From JABFSM01 sp052389555 (GTDB lineage Bacteria; Gemmatimonadota; Gemmatimonadetes; Gemmatimonadales; GWC2-71-9): a DNA stretch of 64,000 nucleotides. Below the pieces are notes generated by a model. It was not told the origin of the DNA, made no database searches, and saw only the letters and a program-made list of their open reading frames with translations. The translations under genes were made by a program, and so were the position numbers. The stretch's first letter is position 1; each line of letters begins with the position of its first letter. The DNA is taken from assembly GCA_052389555.1 (NCBI GenBank), contig JBQTHV010000014.1:1-64000 (forward strand), written 5' to 3'. This document shows, piece after piece, positions 55,645 through 63,470 of this stretch.

Positions 55645-56196
55645 ATGCGGCTCTTTGTTGCGGTTCCCTTGCCGGCGCTGGCGCTGGACCAGGCGAGCTC
55701 CGCGCTGCGAAGCCTTCGGAAGCACGAATGGCCGGTGCGTTGGGTTCGCGATGACGGGCTTCACATCACGCTCAAGTTCTACGGCGAAGTCACTGCGGAC
55801 CGCGCGGCCGCGATCGAAGAAGTTTTGCGTCACGCCGCGGCCGGGATCCGGCGGCTGACCCTGGGCTTGGGCTGCGGCGGTGTTTTTCCCAACGCCCAGC
55901 GTCCTCGGGTGCTCCATCTGCAAGTGCAGTCCAGCCCGGACCTCGAGCTGCTTCAGGATCGACTGGAGCGCGCGTCCGCCGAGCTTGGCTTCGCGCCGGA
56001 GGGGCGGCCCTTCGTCCCCCACATTACCCTGGGCCGGGTTCGCGAAGGCCACCGCCTGCCCGCCGATGCGATGCGGCGGCTCGAAGGGGTGCCGGCCGTT
56101 GCATCGTTCGAAGCCGATCGGGTGGTGTTGTTCGAGAGTCGGCTGGCTCCCGACGGCCCGGTCTATCACGCGCGGGCTGCCGAGCTCCTGGCGTGA
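55645..56196 (+). CDS. thpR: RNA 2',3'-cyclic phosphodiesterase (2H phosphoesterase)
   Basis: 183 residues from ATG 55645. The two HxT/Sx catalytic motifs are HITLKF (about 43-48) and HITLGR (about 134-139). The leading MRLFVAVPLP and closing ADRVVLFESRLAPDGPVYH are typical of ThpR/LigT. It opens 2',3'-cyclic phosphates at RNA ends. The stop overlaps the next start (GTGATG). Confidence 0.93.
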   Translation: MRLFVAVPLPALALDQASSALRSLRKHEWPVRWVRDDGLHITLKFYGEVTADRAAAIEEVLRHAAAGIRRLTLGLGCGGVFPNAQRPRVLHLQVQSSPDLELLQDRLERASAELGFAPEGRPFVPHITLGRVREGHRLPADAMRRLEGVPAVASFEADRVVLFESRLAPDGPVYHARAAELLA

Positions 56197-56831
56197 TGCG
56201 GGGATGTCTCACGCTCCCGTTCCGGATCCTGTTCCTGGTCCTCCTCGCGGCCGGATTGGTGTTGGCGTGGACTTATCGCCACGAGCTGCGCCGGCGTATC
56301 CACGCCTGGACGGCGGACCCCGAAACGGAAGCCGAAGGCCGGGCGGATCCCGGATTGGTGCCGGGAGCGCGCGCGCGGCTTGCCGAGGTCGGCCGGGCTC
56401 GGACCGACAGCATCGTGCTCACGGCGGCCCAAGTGGCGAGCCTGCTGGCCGCCCAAGCAGAGCAGCGCGTGCCGGGGGCGGTGGATTCGATCACGGTGCG
56501 ACTGCAATCCGATGAGGTCGAAATCCGCGGCCGGATCGCGACGCGCCTGGTGCGGACCCCGCTGGGACCGGCGGGTCAGGTGCTGCGCGAGCGCGAATGG
56601 CTCGAGGCCGGCGGCCCGGTGGCCTTCCGGCGCGCCGGCCTGGCCGAGTGGCGGGTGGAGCGGGTTAGGGTGCGCGGCCTCCCGATCCCCCGCACCGTGC
56701 TGGCGGGCTGGTGGCGGCAGTTCGCGGGAGCGACCGACGGGATCGTTGCGGTGCCGCTGCCCGCGTCGGTCGGCGGATTGCGGGTGACCCCGGAGGGCCT
56801 GGTGCTCTACGGCACCCGCGCCTCCCGCTAG
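56193..56831 (+). CDS. Hypothetical membrane-anchored protein
   Basis: 212 residues from GTG 56193 (or ATG 56196). One N-terminal helix (FRILFLVLLAAGLVLAWTY) is followed by an alpha/beta region: DSIVLTAAQVASLLAAQAEQRVPGAVDSITVRLQSDEVEIRGRI, RAGLAEWRVERVRVRGLPIPRTVLAGWWRQFAG. The last part (VGGLRVTPEGLVLYG) resembles DUF2993-type closing strands. No function assigned. It lies 12 bp before the NtrC-type regulator. Confidence 0.62.
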   Translation: MMRGCLTLPFRILFLVLLAAGLVLAWTYRHELRRRIHAWTADPETEAEGRADPGLVPGARARLAEVGRARTDSIVLTAAQVASLLAAQAEQRVPGAVDSITVRLQSDEVEIRGRIATRLVRTPLGPAGQVLREREWLEAGGPVAFRRAGLAEWRVERVRVRGLPIPRTVLAGWWRQFAGATDGIVAVPLPASVGGLRVTPEGLVLYGTRASR

Positions 56832-56843
56832 CGGAGATCGGCG

Positions 56844-58208
56844 ATGGCGAATCGGGTCCTGGTCATCGACGACGAAGAGGGCATTCGGCAGGCCCTGCGC
56901 CAGGTGCTCGAATACGAGGGCTGGGAAGTCCGCACCGCGGGCTCGGGGGGCGAGGGGATCACCGGCTACCCCGAGTTCCGACCCCAGGTGGTGCTGCTCG
57001 ACGTGAAGATGGCGGGCCTCGACGGCCTGGATACCCTAACCCGCCTGCGCGAGCTGGACCCGCCGGCTACCGTGGTCATGATCTCCGGCCACGGCACCAT
57101 CGCCACGGCGGTCCAGGCGACCCGGCGGGGGGCGTTCGATTTTCTGGAGAAGCCGCTCGATGCGGACAAGCTGCTGGTCACGCTGCGCAATGCGCTCCAG
57201 CATTCCGCCCTGGCGAATCAAAATCGCGAGCTCCGGCGGGTGCTCGACCGCCGGTACCTCATGGTGGGGCAGAGTGTCGCGCTGGAGGAGGTGCGGTCGC
57301 TGATCGCGCGGGTGGGACCCACCAACGCGCGAGTGTTCATCCTGGGCGACAACGGAACCGGCAAGGAGCTGGTGGCCCGGGCGCTGCACGAGAACTCGCC
57401 GCGGCGGGAGCATCCCTTTGTCGAGGTGAATTGCGCGGCGATCCCCTCGGAGCTCATCGAGAGCGAGCTCTTCGGCCACATGAAAGGCAGCTTCACGGGC
57501 GCCTTTGCGGACCGGGCCGGCAAGTTCGAGCTCGCCGACGGCGGGACGCTGTTTCTGGACGAAGTCGGCGACATGTCCCTCTCGGCGCAGGCCAAGGTCC
57601 TCCGGGTACTCCAGGAGGGAGTGGTGACCCGGATCGGGGCGGCACGATCGGTCGAGGTCGATGTGCGCGTGTTAGCCGCCACCAACAAGAATCTCGAGAA
57701 GGAAATCGCGGCGGGACGGTTCCGGGAGGATCTCTGGCATCGGCTCAACGTGATCCCGATCCGGGTTCCGCCGCTACGCGAGCGGCTCGAAGATCTGCCC
57801 CTGCTGGTGGAACACTTTATCGCCGTGCTGAGCGGTGAGGCCGGGGTCATCCCCAAGACCTTTCATCCCGACGCGCTCAGGGCGCTCGCCCGGCGGGACT
57901 GGCCGGGCAACGTGCGCGAGCTTCGCAACGGGGTGGAACGCCTGCTGATCCTGGCCCCGGGCCGCAGCGTGACCGCGACCGACGTCGCTCGGGTCCTCCC
58001 GTTGCCCGAGGGAGCGGAGCCGGTGCCCGAGCCGCAGCGCCCGGTCACTCTGGAAAGCTTTCGGCAGGAGACCGAACGGGCCTTCATCCTGGCTAAACTG
58101 CAGGAGCTCAACTGGAACATCGCCGAGACCGCGCGGGAGCTCTCGATTCCGCGCTCCAACCTGTACAAGAAGATCCAGCAGTATGGCCTGAGCCGGGAGA
58201 TGCGGTGA
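56844..58208 (+). CDS. Sigma-54-dependent response regulator (NtrC family)
   Basis: 454 residues. The receiver has the phospho-Asp at about 53 in VVLLDVKMAG and K in FLEKPLD. The AAA+ domain has Walker A GDNGTGKE, the sigma-54 contact loop GSFTGAF, Walker B GGTLFLDEVGDM and arginine-finger region RFREDLWHRLNVIPI. The C-terminal Fis-type helix-turn-helix is WNIAETARELSIPRSNLYKKIQQYGLS. No kinase or rpoN lies beside it; it heads the ALDH transcription unit, which it may regulate. Confidence 0.95.
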   Translation: MANRVLVIDDEEGIRQALRQVLEYEGWEVRTAGSGGEGITGYPEFRPQVVLLDVKMAGLDGLDTLTRLRELDPPATVVMISGHGTIATAVQATRRGAFDFLEKPLDADKLLVTLRNALQHSALANQNRELRRVLDRRYLMVGQSVALEEVRSLIARVGPTNARVFILGDNGTGKELVARALHENSPRREHPFVEVNCAAIPSELIESELFGHMKGSFTGAFADRAGKFELADGGTLFLDEVGDMSLSAQAKVLRVLQEGVVTRIGAARSVEVDVRVLAATNKNLEKEIAAGRFREDLWHRLNVIPIRVPPLRERLEDLPLLVEHFIAVLSGEAGVIPKTFHPDALRALARRDWPGNVRELRNGVERLLILAPGRSVTATDVARVLPLPEGAEPVPEPQRPVTLESFRQETERAFILAKLQELNWNIAETARELSIPRSNLYKKIQQYGLSREMR

Positions 58209-58651
58209 CTCCGCCGGCCTCCGGCTCGCCGCCACCGCGCGACTGGGACAAGGAGCTGGCTGAGATCGACCGGCTGATGGCCAAGCAGCCGGCCGCTCCG
58301 GCGCCGGTCCCAACCAGCCGCCCGACCGCCCAACCGCCCAGCCGCCCCACCACCGGCCGCGCCGCGCTCGGTGCCTGGCTGCGCGTGCTCCTGGGGGCAG
58401 CCCTCGGCGTCGCGATGACCCAGTGGCCCTATGCGAGCGATTGCGGGTTAGGCCTCGTGCTCTATCTCGGCGCTGCGAGCGGAGTGGTGCTCGCCGGACT
58501 CTGGGCCATGGTGGCGAGCTGGAAGCGCCGGATGCCGCTCGCCCATGTGGTTGCCCTGGCCGTTCTGCTCTGGGGCGCTATCCTGGTCGGTCAGGTGATC
58601 CTGGATCGGACCCTGTACGTGAAGGTGCCCAAGACCTGGACCTGTTCATGA
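58205..58651 (+). CDS. Hypothetical membrane protein, three to four helices
   Basis: 148 residues from GTG 58205, overlapping the regulator stop (GTGA). A proline-rich N-terminus (TSRPTAQPPSRPTTG), partly repeat-encoded, precedes hydrophobic helices at about 55-73, 83-103 and 112-132. It ends ATGA with the aldehyde dehydrogenase start. No family recognised. The position suggests it is made with the ALDH. Confidence 0.65.
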   Translation: MTPPASGSPPPRDWDKELAEIDRLMAKQPAAPAPVPTSRPTAQPPSRPTTGRAALGAWLRVLLGAALGVAMTQWPYASDCGLGLVLYLGAASGVVLAGLWAMVASWKRRMPLAHVVALAVLLWGAILVGQVILDRTLYVKVPKTWTCS

Positions 58652-60135
58652 CGAAGACCTTCCGCAACTTCATCGCCGGCCGTTGGACCGCGCCCAGTAC
58701 GCGCCGCTACCTCGAGAACCGGGATCCCGCGGACACCCGCCGGAGCATCGGCCGATTCCCCGATTCGGACTTCGACGACGTACACGCGGCGGTGCGCGCC
58801 GCCGAAGCGGGCTTCCGGCTCTGGTCGCGAGTGCCCGCCCCGGCGCGCGGCGAGGTACTCCGCCGAGTGGGTGATCTCCTCAGCGAGCGGAAGGAGGAGC
58901 TCGCTCGCGCGATGACCCGGGAGATGGGCAAGATCCTCGCGGAAACTCGAGGTGATGTGCAGGAGGGGATCGACACCGCCTACTACGCCGCTTCGGAGGG
59001 TCGCCGGCTGTTCGGCCGCACGGTGCCGAGCGAGCTGCGCCGGAAGTGGGCAATGAGCTACCGGCGTCCGATCGGGGTGGCTGGGCTCATTACGCCGTTC
59101 AACTTTCCCATGGCGATTCCGACCTGGAAGATGTTTCCCGCGCTGCTCTGCGGGAACGCGGTGGTATTCAAGCCTTCCGAGGACGTCCCCCACACCGCGC
59201 ACCTCCTGGTCGAGATCTTGCTGGAAGCCGGTCTGCCGCCCGAGGTCATCCAGCTCGTACATGGTCGCGGCGAGACCGCCGGCAAAGCGCTGGTCGAGCA
59301 TCCCGGCGTCCCGGTCATTTCGTTCACCGGCTCCACCGCCACCGGCGCCGCGATCGGCGAGATCTCCGGCCGGATGCACAAGCGGCTCTCGCTCGAGATG
59401 GGCGGCAAGAATGCGATGATCGTGATGGACGATGCCGATCTCGATCTCGCGCTTGAGGGAATCCTCTGGGGCGCCTTCGGGACGACCGGCCAGCGCTGCA
59501 CGGCCACGAGCCGGCTCCTGCTGCATCGGCGGATCCACGACCGGTTCCTCCAGCGCGTGGTCGATGCCGCGGATCGCATGGTGCTGGGGCACGGACTGCG
59601 TCCCGAGACCCAGGTAGGGCCGCTGATTCACGAAGCCGCGCGGCAGAAAGTCGAGGAGTACGTGGAGATCGGTCGCGAGGAGGGACTCGAGCTGGTGCTG
59701 GGCGGGCGGCGGCCCCGAAGCCCGCGGCTCGCCCGCGGGTGGTTCTATCGTCCCACGGTCTTCGCCGGAGCACGGGCCGGGAGCCGGCTCGCGCAGGAGG
59801 AAATCTTCGGACCGGTGCTCACGGTGATCCGGTTCGGCACCTTCGACGAGGCGTTACGGGTCAACAACAGCGTGAAATACGGTTTGTCGAGCTCGCTCTA
59901 CACCCGGAATGCCGACCTGGCGTTTCGCGCGATGCAGGAGCTCGATACCGGGATCACCTACCTCAACGCCCCAACCATCGGCGCCGAGGCGCACCTGCCC
60001 TTCGGCGGTGTCAAACAGACCGGTAACGGCCATCGCGAGGGTGGTTGGGAGGTCTACGATTTCTATAGCGAGACGAAAGTGTGCTATGTCGACTACTCGG
60101 GAACGCTGCAGCGGGCCCAGATCGACACCTACTGA
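58648..60135 (+). CDS. Aldehyde dehydrogenase (ALDH7/semialdehyde dehydrogenase-like)
   Basis: 495 residues. FNFPMAIPTWKMFPALLCGNAVVFKPSEDVP, SFTGSTATGAAIG (NAD-binding), the general base E in SLEMGGKNAMIV and the nucleophile C in TGQRCTATSRL are in place, with EIFGPVLTVIRF later. The GGKNAMIVMDDADLDLALEG and TYLNAPTIGAEAHLPFGG segments suggest the ALDH7/aminoadipate-semialdehyde subfamily. Substrate assignment is tentative. It would oxidise a semialdehyde in amino-acid or polyamine breakdown. Confidence 0.92.
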   Translation: MTKTFRNFIAGRWTAPSTRRYLENRDPADTRRSIGRFPDSDFDDVHAAVRAAEAGFRLWSRVPAPARGEVLRRVGDLLSERKEELARAMTREMGKILAETRGDVQEGIDTAYYAASEGRRLFGRTVPSELRRKWAMSYRRPIGVAGLITPFNFPMAIPTWKMFPALLCGNAVVFKPSEDVPHTAHLLVEILLEAGLPPEVIQLVHGRGETAGKALVEHPGVPVISFTGSTATGAAIGEISGRMHKRLSLEMGGKNAMIVMDDADLDLALEGILWGAFGTTGQRCTATSRLLLHRRIHDRFLQRVVDAADRMVLGHGLRPETQVGPLIHEAARQKVEEYVEIGREEGLELVLGGRRPRSPRLARGWFYRPTVFAGARAGSRLAQEEIFGPVLTVIRFGTFDEALRVNNSVKYGLSSSLYTRNADLAFRAMQELDTGITYLNAPTIGAEAHLPFGGVKQTGNGHREGGWEVYDFYSETKVCYVDYSGTLQRAQIDTY

Positions 60136-60167
60136 ATTGACGTGGGTGGAGGAACGGGGTTATTCGT

Positions 60168-60286
60168 TTAGGTGAGAGGACACCGAGGTGAGAGGTGACA
60201 GGTGAGAGGTGACAGGTGAGAGGTAGCCTCTTCGGGGTCCACCGCTGAGCTCTCACGTCTCACCTCTCACCTCTCACCTCTCACCC
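60168..60286. repeat. Inverted pair of 7-bp repeats (GGTGAGA / TCTCACC)
   Basis: The left arm (GGTGAGA G..., 60171-60222) has seven units such as GGTGAGA and GGTGACA. The right arm (60252-60285) is CTCACG TCTCACC TCTCACC TCTCACC TCTCACC. The arms are complementary over about 30 bp with a 30-base loop. It lies between the ALDH stop and the GTG start of the sigma factor, and could terminate the former. Confidence 0.88.
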
Positions 60287-60310
60287 ATCGAGGGAGCCTG
60301 GTCTAAGCAC

Positions 60311-61195
60311 GTGGCACTGAAACCCCTTCAGGTCGGCGCTGGCGGCAAAGGTGGCGCCTCGGATCCAGCCGAGGAGGGGTCGCTCGACCTGTACCTTCGG
60401 GAAATCTCCAAATATCCGCTCATTCCGCAGGAAGAAGAGATCAATCTGGCCAAACGAATCCGGGCCGGGGATCAGGAGGCGCTCGACAAGCTGGTGCGGA
60501 GCAACCTCCGCTTCGTGGTCTCGGTGGCGAAGAAGTATCAGAACCAGGGTGTTTCGCTTGCCGATCTGATCAATGAAGGCAACCTTGGCTTGATCCGCGC
60601 CGCCCACAAGTTCGACGAGACCAAGGGAACCAAGTTCATCTCGTATGCGGTCTGGTGGATCCGACAGGCGATTCTTCAGGCCCTGGCGGAACAGAGCCGG
60701 ATCGTTCGGGTCCCGCTCAATCGCGCCGGCACCTTGCACCGGATCACCCGCCGGTCATCCGTGCTGCTTCAGGAGCTGGGCCGGGAGCCCACTCCTGCCG
60801 AGATTGCGGAGGGGATGGATCTGGACATGGAGGAGGTCGAGAAGACGCTCTCGATCTCCCAGAACCATGTGTCCCTCGATGCACCGCTCGCCCCCGGCGA
60901 AGACAACCGGCTGCTGGACTATCTCCCCGACAATCAGAACCCCGGTCCCGACGCGGAGACGTTTGAAAACGCGCTCAACCAGTGCATCGAGACGGTTCTC
61001 AAGGATCTCAAGGAGCGCGAGGCGACCATCCTCCGGCTGTACTTCGGGCTCGACAGTCCGGAGCCCATGACCCTGGAGGAAATCGGCGCGAAGCTGGGGA
61101 TCACCCGTGAGCGGGTGCGTCAGATCAAAGAGAAAGCGCTGTCGCGGCTTCGCCACGTAAGCAGCTCGAAGGCCCTCGAATCGTTTCTCTCCTGA
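60311..61195 (+). CDS. Primary-type RNA polymerase sigma factor (RpoD/SigA family)
   Basis: 294 residues from GTG 60311. It starts directly at region 1.2 (LDLYLREISKYPLIPQEEEINLAKRI). It has full region 2 (RSNLRFVVSVAKKYQNQGVSLADLINEGNLGLIRAAHKFDETKGTKFISYAVWWIRQAI), region 3 (RIVRVPLNR...LGREPTPAEIA) and region 4 (MTLEEIGAKLGITRERVRQIKEKALSRLR). Region 1.1 is absent, so the factor is shorter than classic housekeeping RpoD. It may be the primary factor or a group 2 paralogue. Confidence 0.95.
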   Translation: MALKPLQVGAGGKGGASDPAEEGSLDLYLREISKYPLIPQEEEINLAKRIRAGDQEALDKLVRSNLRFVVSVAKKYQNQGVSLADLINEGNLGLIRAAHKFDETKGTKFISYAVWWIRQAILQALAEQSRIVRVPLNRAGTLHRITRRSSVLLQELGREPTPAEIAEGMDLDMEEVEKTLSISQNHVSLDAPLAPGEDNRLLDYLPDNQNPGPDAETFENALNQCIETVLKDLKEREATILRLYFGLDSPEPMTLEEIGAKLGITRERVRQIKEKALSRLRHVSSSKALESFLS

Positions 61196-61206
61196 ACATC
61201 AGACTG

Positions 61207-62421
61207 TTGGTAGTCCTGGCCGGATTCGTGGCGGCCTGCGCCCGCCCCGAGCTTCGGCCGGCAAGCCCAGGTGGGCTTGCGCCCGAGGTCCGCGTGGGCA
61301 TCGTAACGGGTGAGGGCTCACTTACACTTGGTGGTGGCGGAGCGCTCACCCTCGCCGCGCCGGAGCGTGGGTGGGCTGGCGCCGTTCCGTCCGGCGTAAC
61401 GGCGCGTGTCGACGTGCGAGAGGGACTGCTGCATCTCGGCACCGAGCCCGGTGAATCGAGGGCTGGTCCTGACCTGATCGTCGCGGGAGAGCGCAGCGAG
61501 GTCCCGGTTCGGGTGAACGGCCACGATTATCGCGGTGCCGTGTTCCTGCGGGCTGCCGGGAACCGGATGACCGTGATCAACCGGTTGGATTTGGAGGACT
61601 ATCTGGTCGGCGTCGTCGGGGCCGAGCTGGGCATCCGCCCCGAGGCCGAATTCTCCGCGCTGCTCGCTCAAGCAGTCACATCGCGCACCCTCGCGCTTCA
61701 GCGAATCGCGCGATCTCGCCGTGGCCAGGTCTACGATCTCCTCGCCAGCGTTTCCGACCAGCTCTATGGTGGTATTGGGCAGGAGACCGAGCTTGCGGCG
61801 CGGGCGGTGCGGGAGACCCGCGGACAGGTATTGGTCCATCAGGGCCAGGTCATCGACGCCTTTTTCCACTCGACCTGCGCTGGGCGTACGGCGGCGGGGA
61901 CTGAAGTCTTCGCGGCGGCGGATCGCCCCTATTTGCGCTCGATACGCGATCTCGACGAAGGGGGCCGGCCCTGGTGCGTCATCTCTCCTCGCTATCGCTG
62001 GCGGGAAGTCTGGACTGAGGAAAGATTGATCAGATCCCTGCGCGAGACGCTTCCCGCCGCAGGGGGGTCCGCTGCGCTCGCCAACGCGGTGCGCGATCTT
62101 CGAGTGACCCAACGGACCGAAACCGGTCGGGTCGCGCGCCTTCTGGTCCGCGGGATCCGGGACTCTCTGATCGTGAGCGGACCGGTCGCGAGGCAGATCC
62201 TGCGCCCGCCCCAGGGAGGTTTGCTCCGGAGCGCGGACTTCACGCTGCAGATTACTCGAAATGGGGAGCGGATCGTCGAGGTCAACGCCGATGGTGCCGG
62301 GGCCGGTCATGGGGTCGGCATGTGCCAGTGGGGCGCGATCGGCCGGGCGCGGGCCGGATTGTCCTATCAGGCCATCCTCGCGGCTTATTTTCCAGGCACC
62401 GAATTGTCCCGCTGGTACTGA
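61207..62421 (+). CDS. SpoIID/LytB-domain lipoprotein
   Basis: 404 residues. TTG 61207 gives a short leader ending VLAGFVAAC; the CTG immediately before is an alternative, and no ATG is suitable. The SpoIID domain shows INRLDLEDYLVGVVGAELG, FSALLAQAVTSRTLALQRI, FFHSTCAGRTA, and the terminal GAGHGVGMCQWGAIGRA. Related proteins cleave or bind peptidoglycan. It follows the sigma factor by 11 bp and may be cotranscribed. Confidence 0.9.
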   Translation: MVVLAGFVAACARPELRPASPGGLAPEVRVGIVTGEGSLTLGGGGALTLAAPERGWAGAVPSGVTARVDVREGLLHLGTEPGESRAGPDLIVAGERSEVPVRVNGHDYRGAVFLRAAGNRMTVINRLDLEDYLVGVVGAELGIRPEAEFSALLAQAVTSRTLALQRIARSRRGQVYDLLASVSDQLYGGIGQETELAARAVRETRGQVLVHQGQVIDAFFHSTCAGRTAAGTEVFAAADRPYLRSIRDLDEGGRPWCVISPRYRWREVWTEERLIRSLRETLPAAGGSAALANAVRDLRVTQRTETGRVARLLVRGIRDSLIVSGPVARQILRPPQGGLLRSADFTLQITRNGERIVEVNADGAGAGHGVGMCQWGAIGRARAGLSYQAILAAYFPGTELSRWY

Positions 62422-62444
62422 CTCCTGACCCCTGACCCCCCTTC
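62419..62444. repeat. Short 7-bp repeat (CCCCTGA)
   Basis: ACTCCTGA CCCCTGA CCCCCCTT, about three units in the gap between spoIID-like and the oxidoreductase gene. The first TGA is the spoIID-like stop. Confidence 0.6.
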
Positions 62445-62459
62445 ACGCCGGGGTTCTCC

Positions 62460-63470
62460 ATGGGTGATCCTGTTCGCATCGGACTGATCGGCGCCGGCAC
62501 CATCGTGCAGGTCGCTCACCTCCCCCTGCTCAAGAAGCTCAAAGGGGTGGAAGTCGCCGCGATCTGCGATGTGGATCTGCCCAAGGCGCGGGCCCTCGCG
62601 GAGCGGTTTCAAATCAAGGATGTCTTCGACGACATCGAAGATCTCCTTGCGCATGAGCCGGTCGAGGCCATTCTGGTTGCCACGCCGAATCATCTGCACG
62701 AGCCTCACGTGATGGCCGGCCTGAGCGCCGGCTGCCATGTCCTGGTGGAGAAGCCCGGATCGCTGACGGCGGCCGGCGAACAGCGCATTGGCCGCCTCGC
62801 CGAGCGCAAAGGCCTGGTCGTCATGGTCGGGATGACCCACCGGTATCGTCCCGATGCGCAGGCGGTCCGGAGCTTCATTCAGAACGGCGAATTGGGGGAG
62901 ATCGACTCGGTCCGGGCGAGCTGGCACGTTTCGCGTCCGGCTCGCAGTCCGCTCGGCTGGCGGACCCGAAAAGACGAGGCCGGGGGAGGGGCGATGCTCG
63001 ACCTGGGGCTCACGATGGTCGATCTGTGCCTCTGGCTCACCGGGAATCCTACTCCGGTCCGGGTGAGCGCCAACCTAACCCGCCCGAAGGGGGAGCGTGG
63101 GGTGGAGCACTCGGGAAGCGCGTTCATCGTGTGTGAAGAGGGCATTGCGATCCTGGTGGACGTCACCTGGCGCCACATCGGGGAACGGGAGCGGTTTGGC
63201 CTGGGAGTACGGGGGAGCAAGGGGACGGCCGGCATCAACCCGCTGCACGTGTGGAAGGAGCTCACCGGGGTTCCCCATGACGTGTCTCCAACCGGTACGT
63301 TGTCCCGGGAAAGCGCCTTCACGGCTTCGTTCCGTGCCGAATGGGCCCACTTTCTCACCGCGATCGCGGGCAAGGCGCAAGTGCCCGCGCTGGCCGAGCA
63401 CATCACCCTGCTCAAAGTGATCGACGCGATCTACCGCTCCGCGGCGGACGGGCGGGAGGTGGCAGTGTGA
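62460..63470 (+). CDS. Gfo/Idh/MocA family oxidoreductase (cytoplasmic)
   Basis: 336 residues with no leader. The Rossmann motif is RIGLIGAGTIVQVAHLPLL. EAILVATPNHLHEPHVMAGLSAGCHVLVEKPGSL holds the EKP catalytic lysine, and DEAGGGAMLDLGLTMVDLCLWLTG is the C-terminal domain signature. It likely acts on sugar or inositol derivatives. The stop overlaps the next GTG, so it is coupled to the DUF4105 gene. Confidence 0.93.
   Translation: MGDPVRIGLIGAGTIVQVAHLPLLKKLKGVEVAAICDVDLPKARALAERFQIKDVFDDIEDLLAHEPVEAILVATPNHLHEPHVMAGLSAGCHVLVEKPGSLTAAGEQRIGRLAERKGLVVMVGMTHRYRPDAQAVRSFIQNGELGEIDSVRASWHVSRPARSPLGWRTRKDEAGGGAMLDLGLTMVDLCLWLTGNPTPVRVSANLTRPKGERGVEHSGSAFIVCEEGIAILVDVTWRHIGERERFGLGVRGSKGTAGINPLHVWKELTGVPHDVSPTGTLSRESAFTASFRAEWAHFLTAIAGKAQVPALAEHITLLKVIDAIYRSAADGREVAV

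Larger units (their letters stand above)
12057..63083. repeat. Dispersed decamer CCTAACCCGC
   Basis: Exact copies read on the plus strand start at 12057, 17682, 19267, 30631, 40273, 43066, 47561, 52806, 53204, 57035 and 63074. Copies on the minus strand (GCGGGTTAGG) start at 13958, 15666, 32019, 32810, 34679, 48299, 52009, 54614, 56660 and 58443. Frequent one-base variants are CATAACCCGC (13678, 15009, 21098, 35950, 40873; reverse at 40615) and TTAACCCGC or GTAACCCGC. Five more exact copies open attC sites (1032, 1753, 4303, 5269, 6901). Most lie inside genes. Confidence 0.9.

Noticed and set aside
12057..63083. Motif as a Chi or KOPS-like polarised site
   Set aside because: Copies are almost equal on the two strands along the whole window, whereas such motifs are strongly skewed with replication direction.
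12057..63083. Motif as telomere-like sequence, because it contains TAACCC
   Set aside because: Copies are single, hundreds of bases apart and never in tandem.
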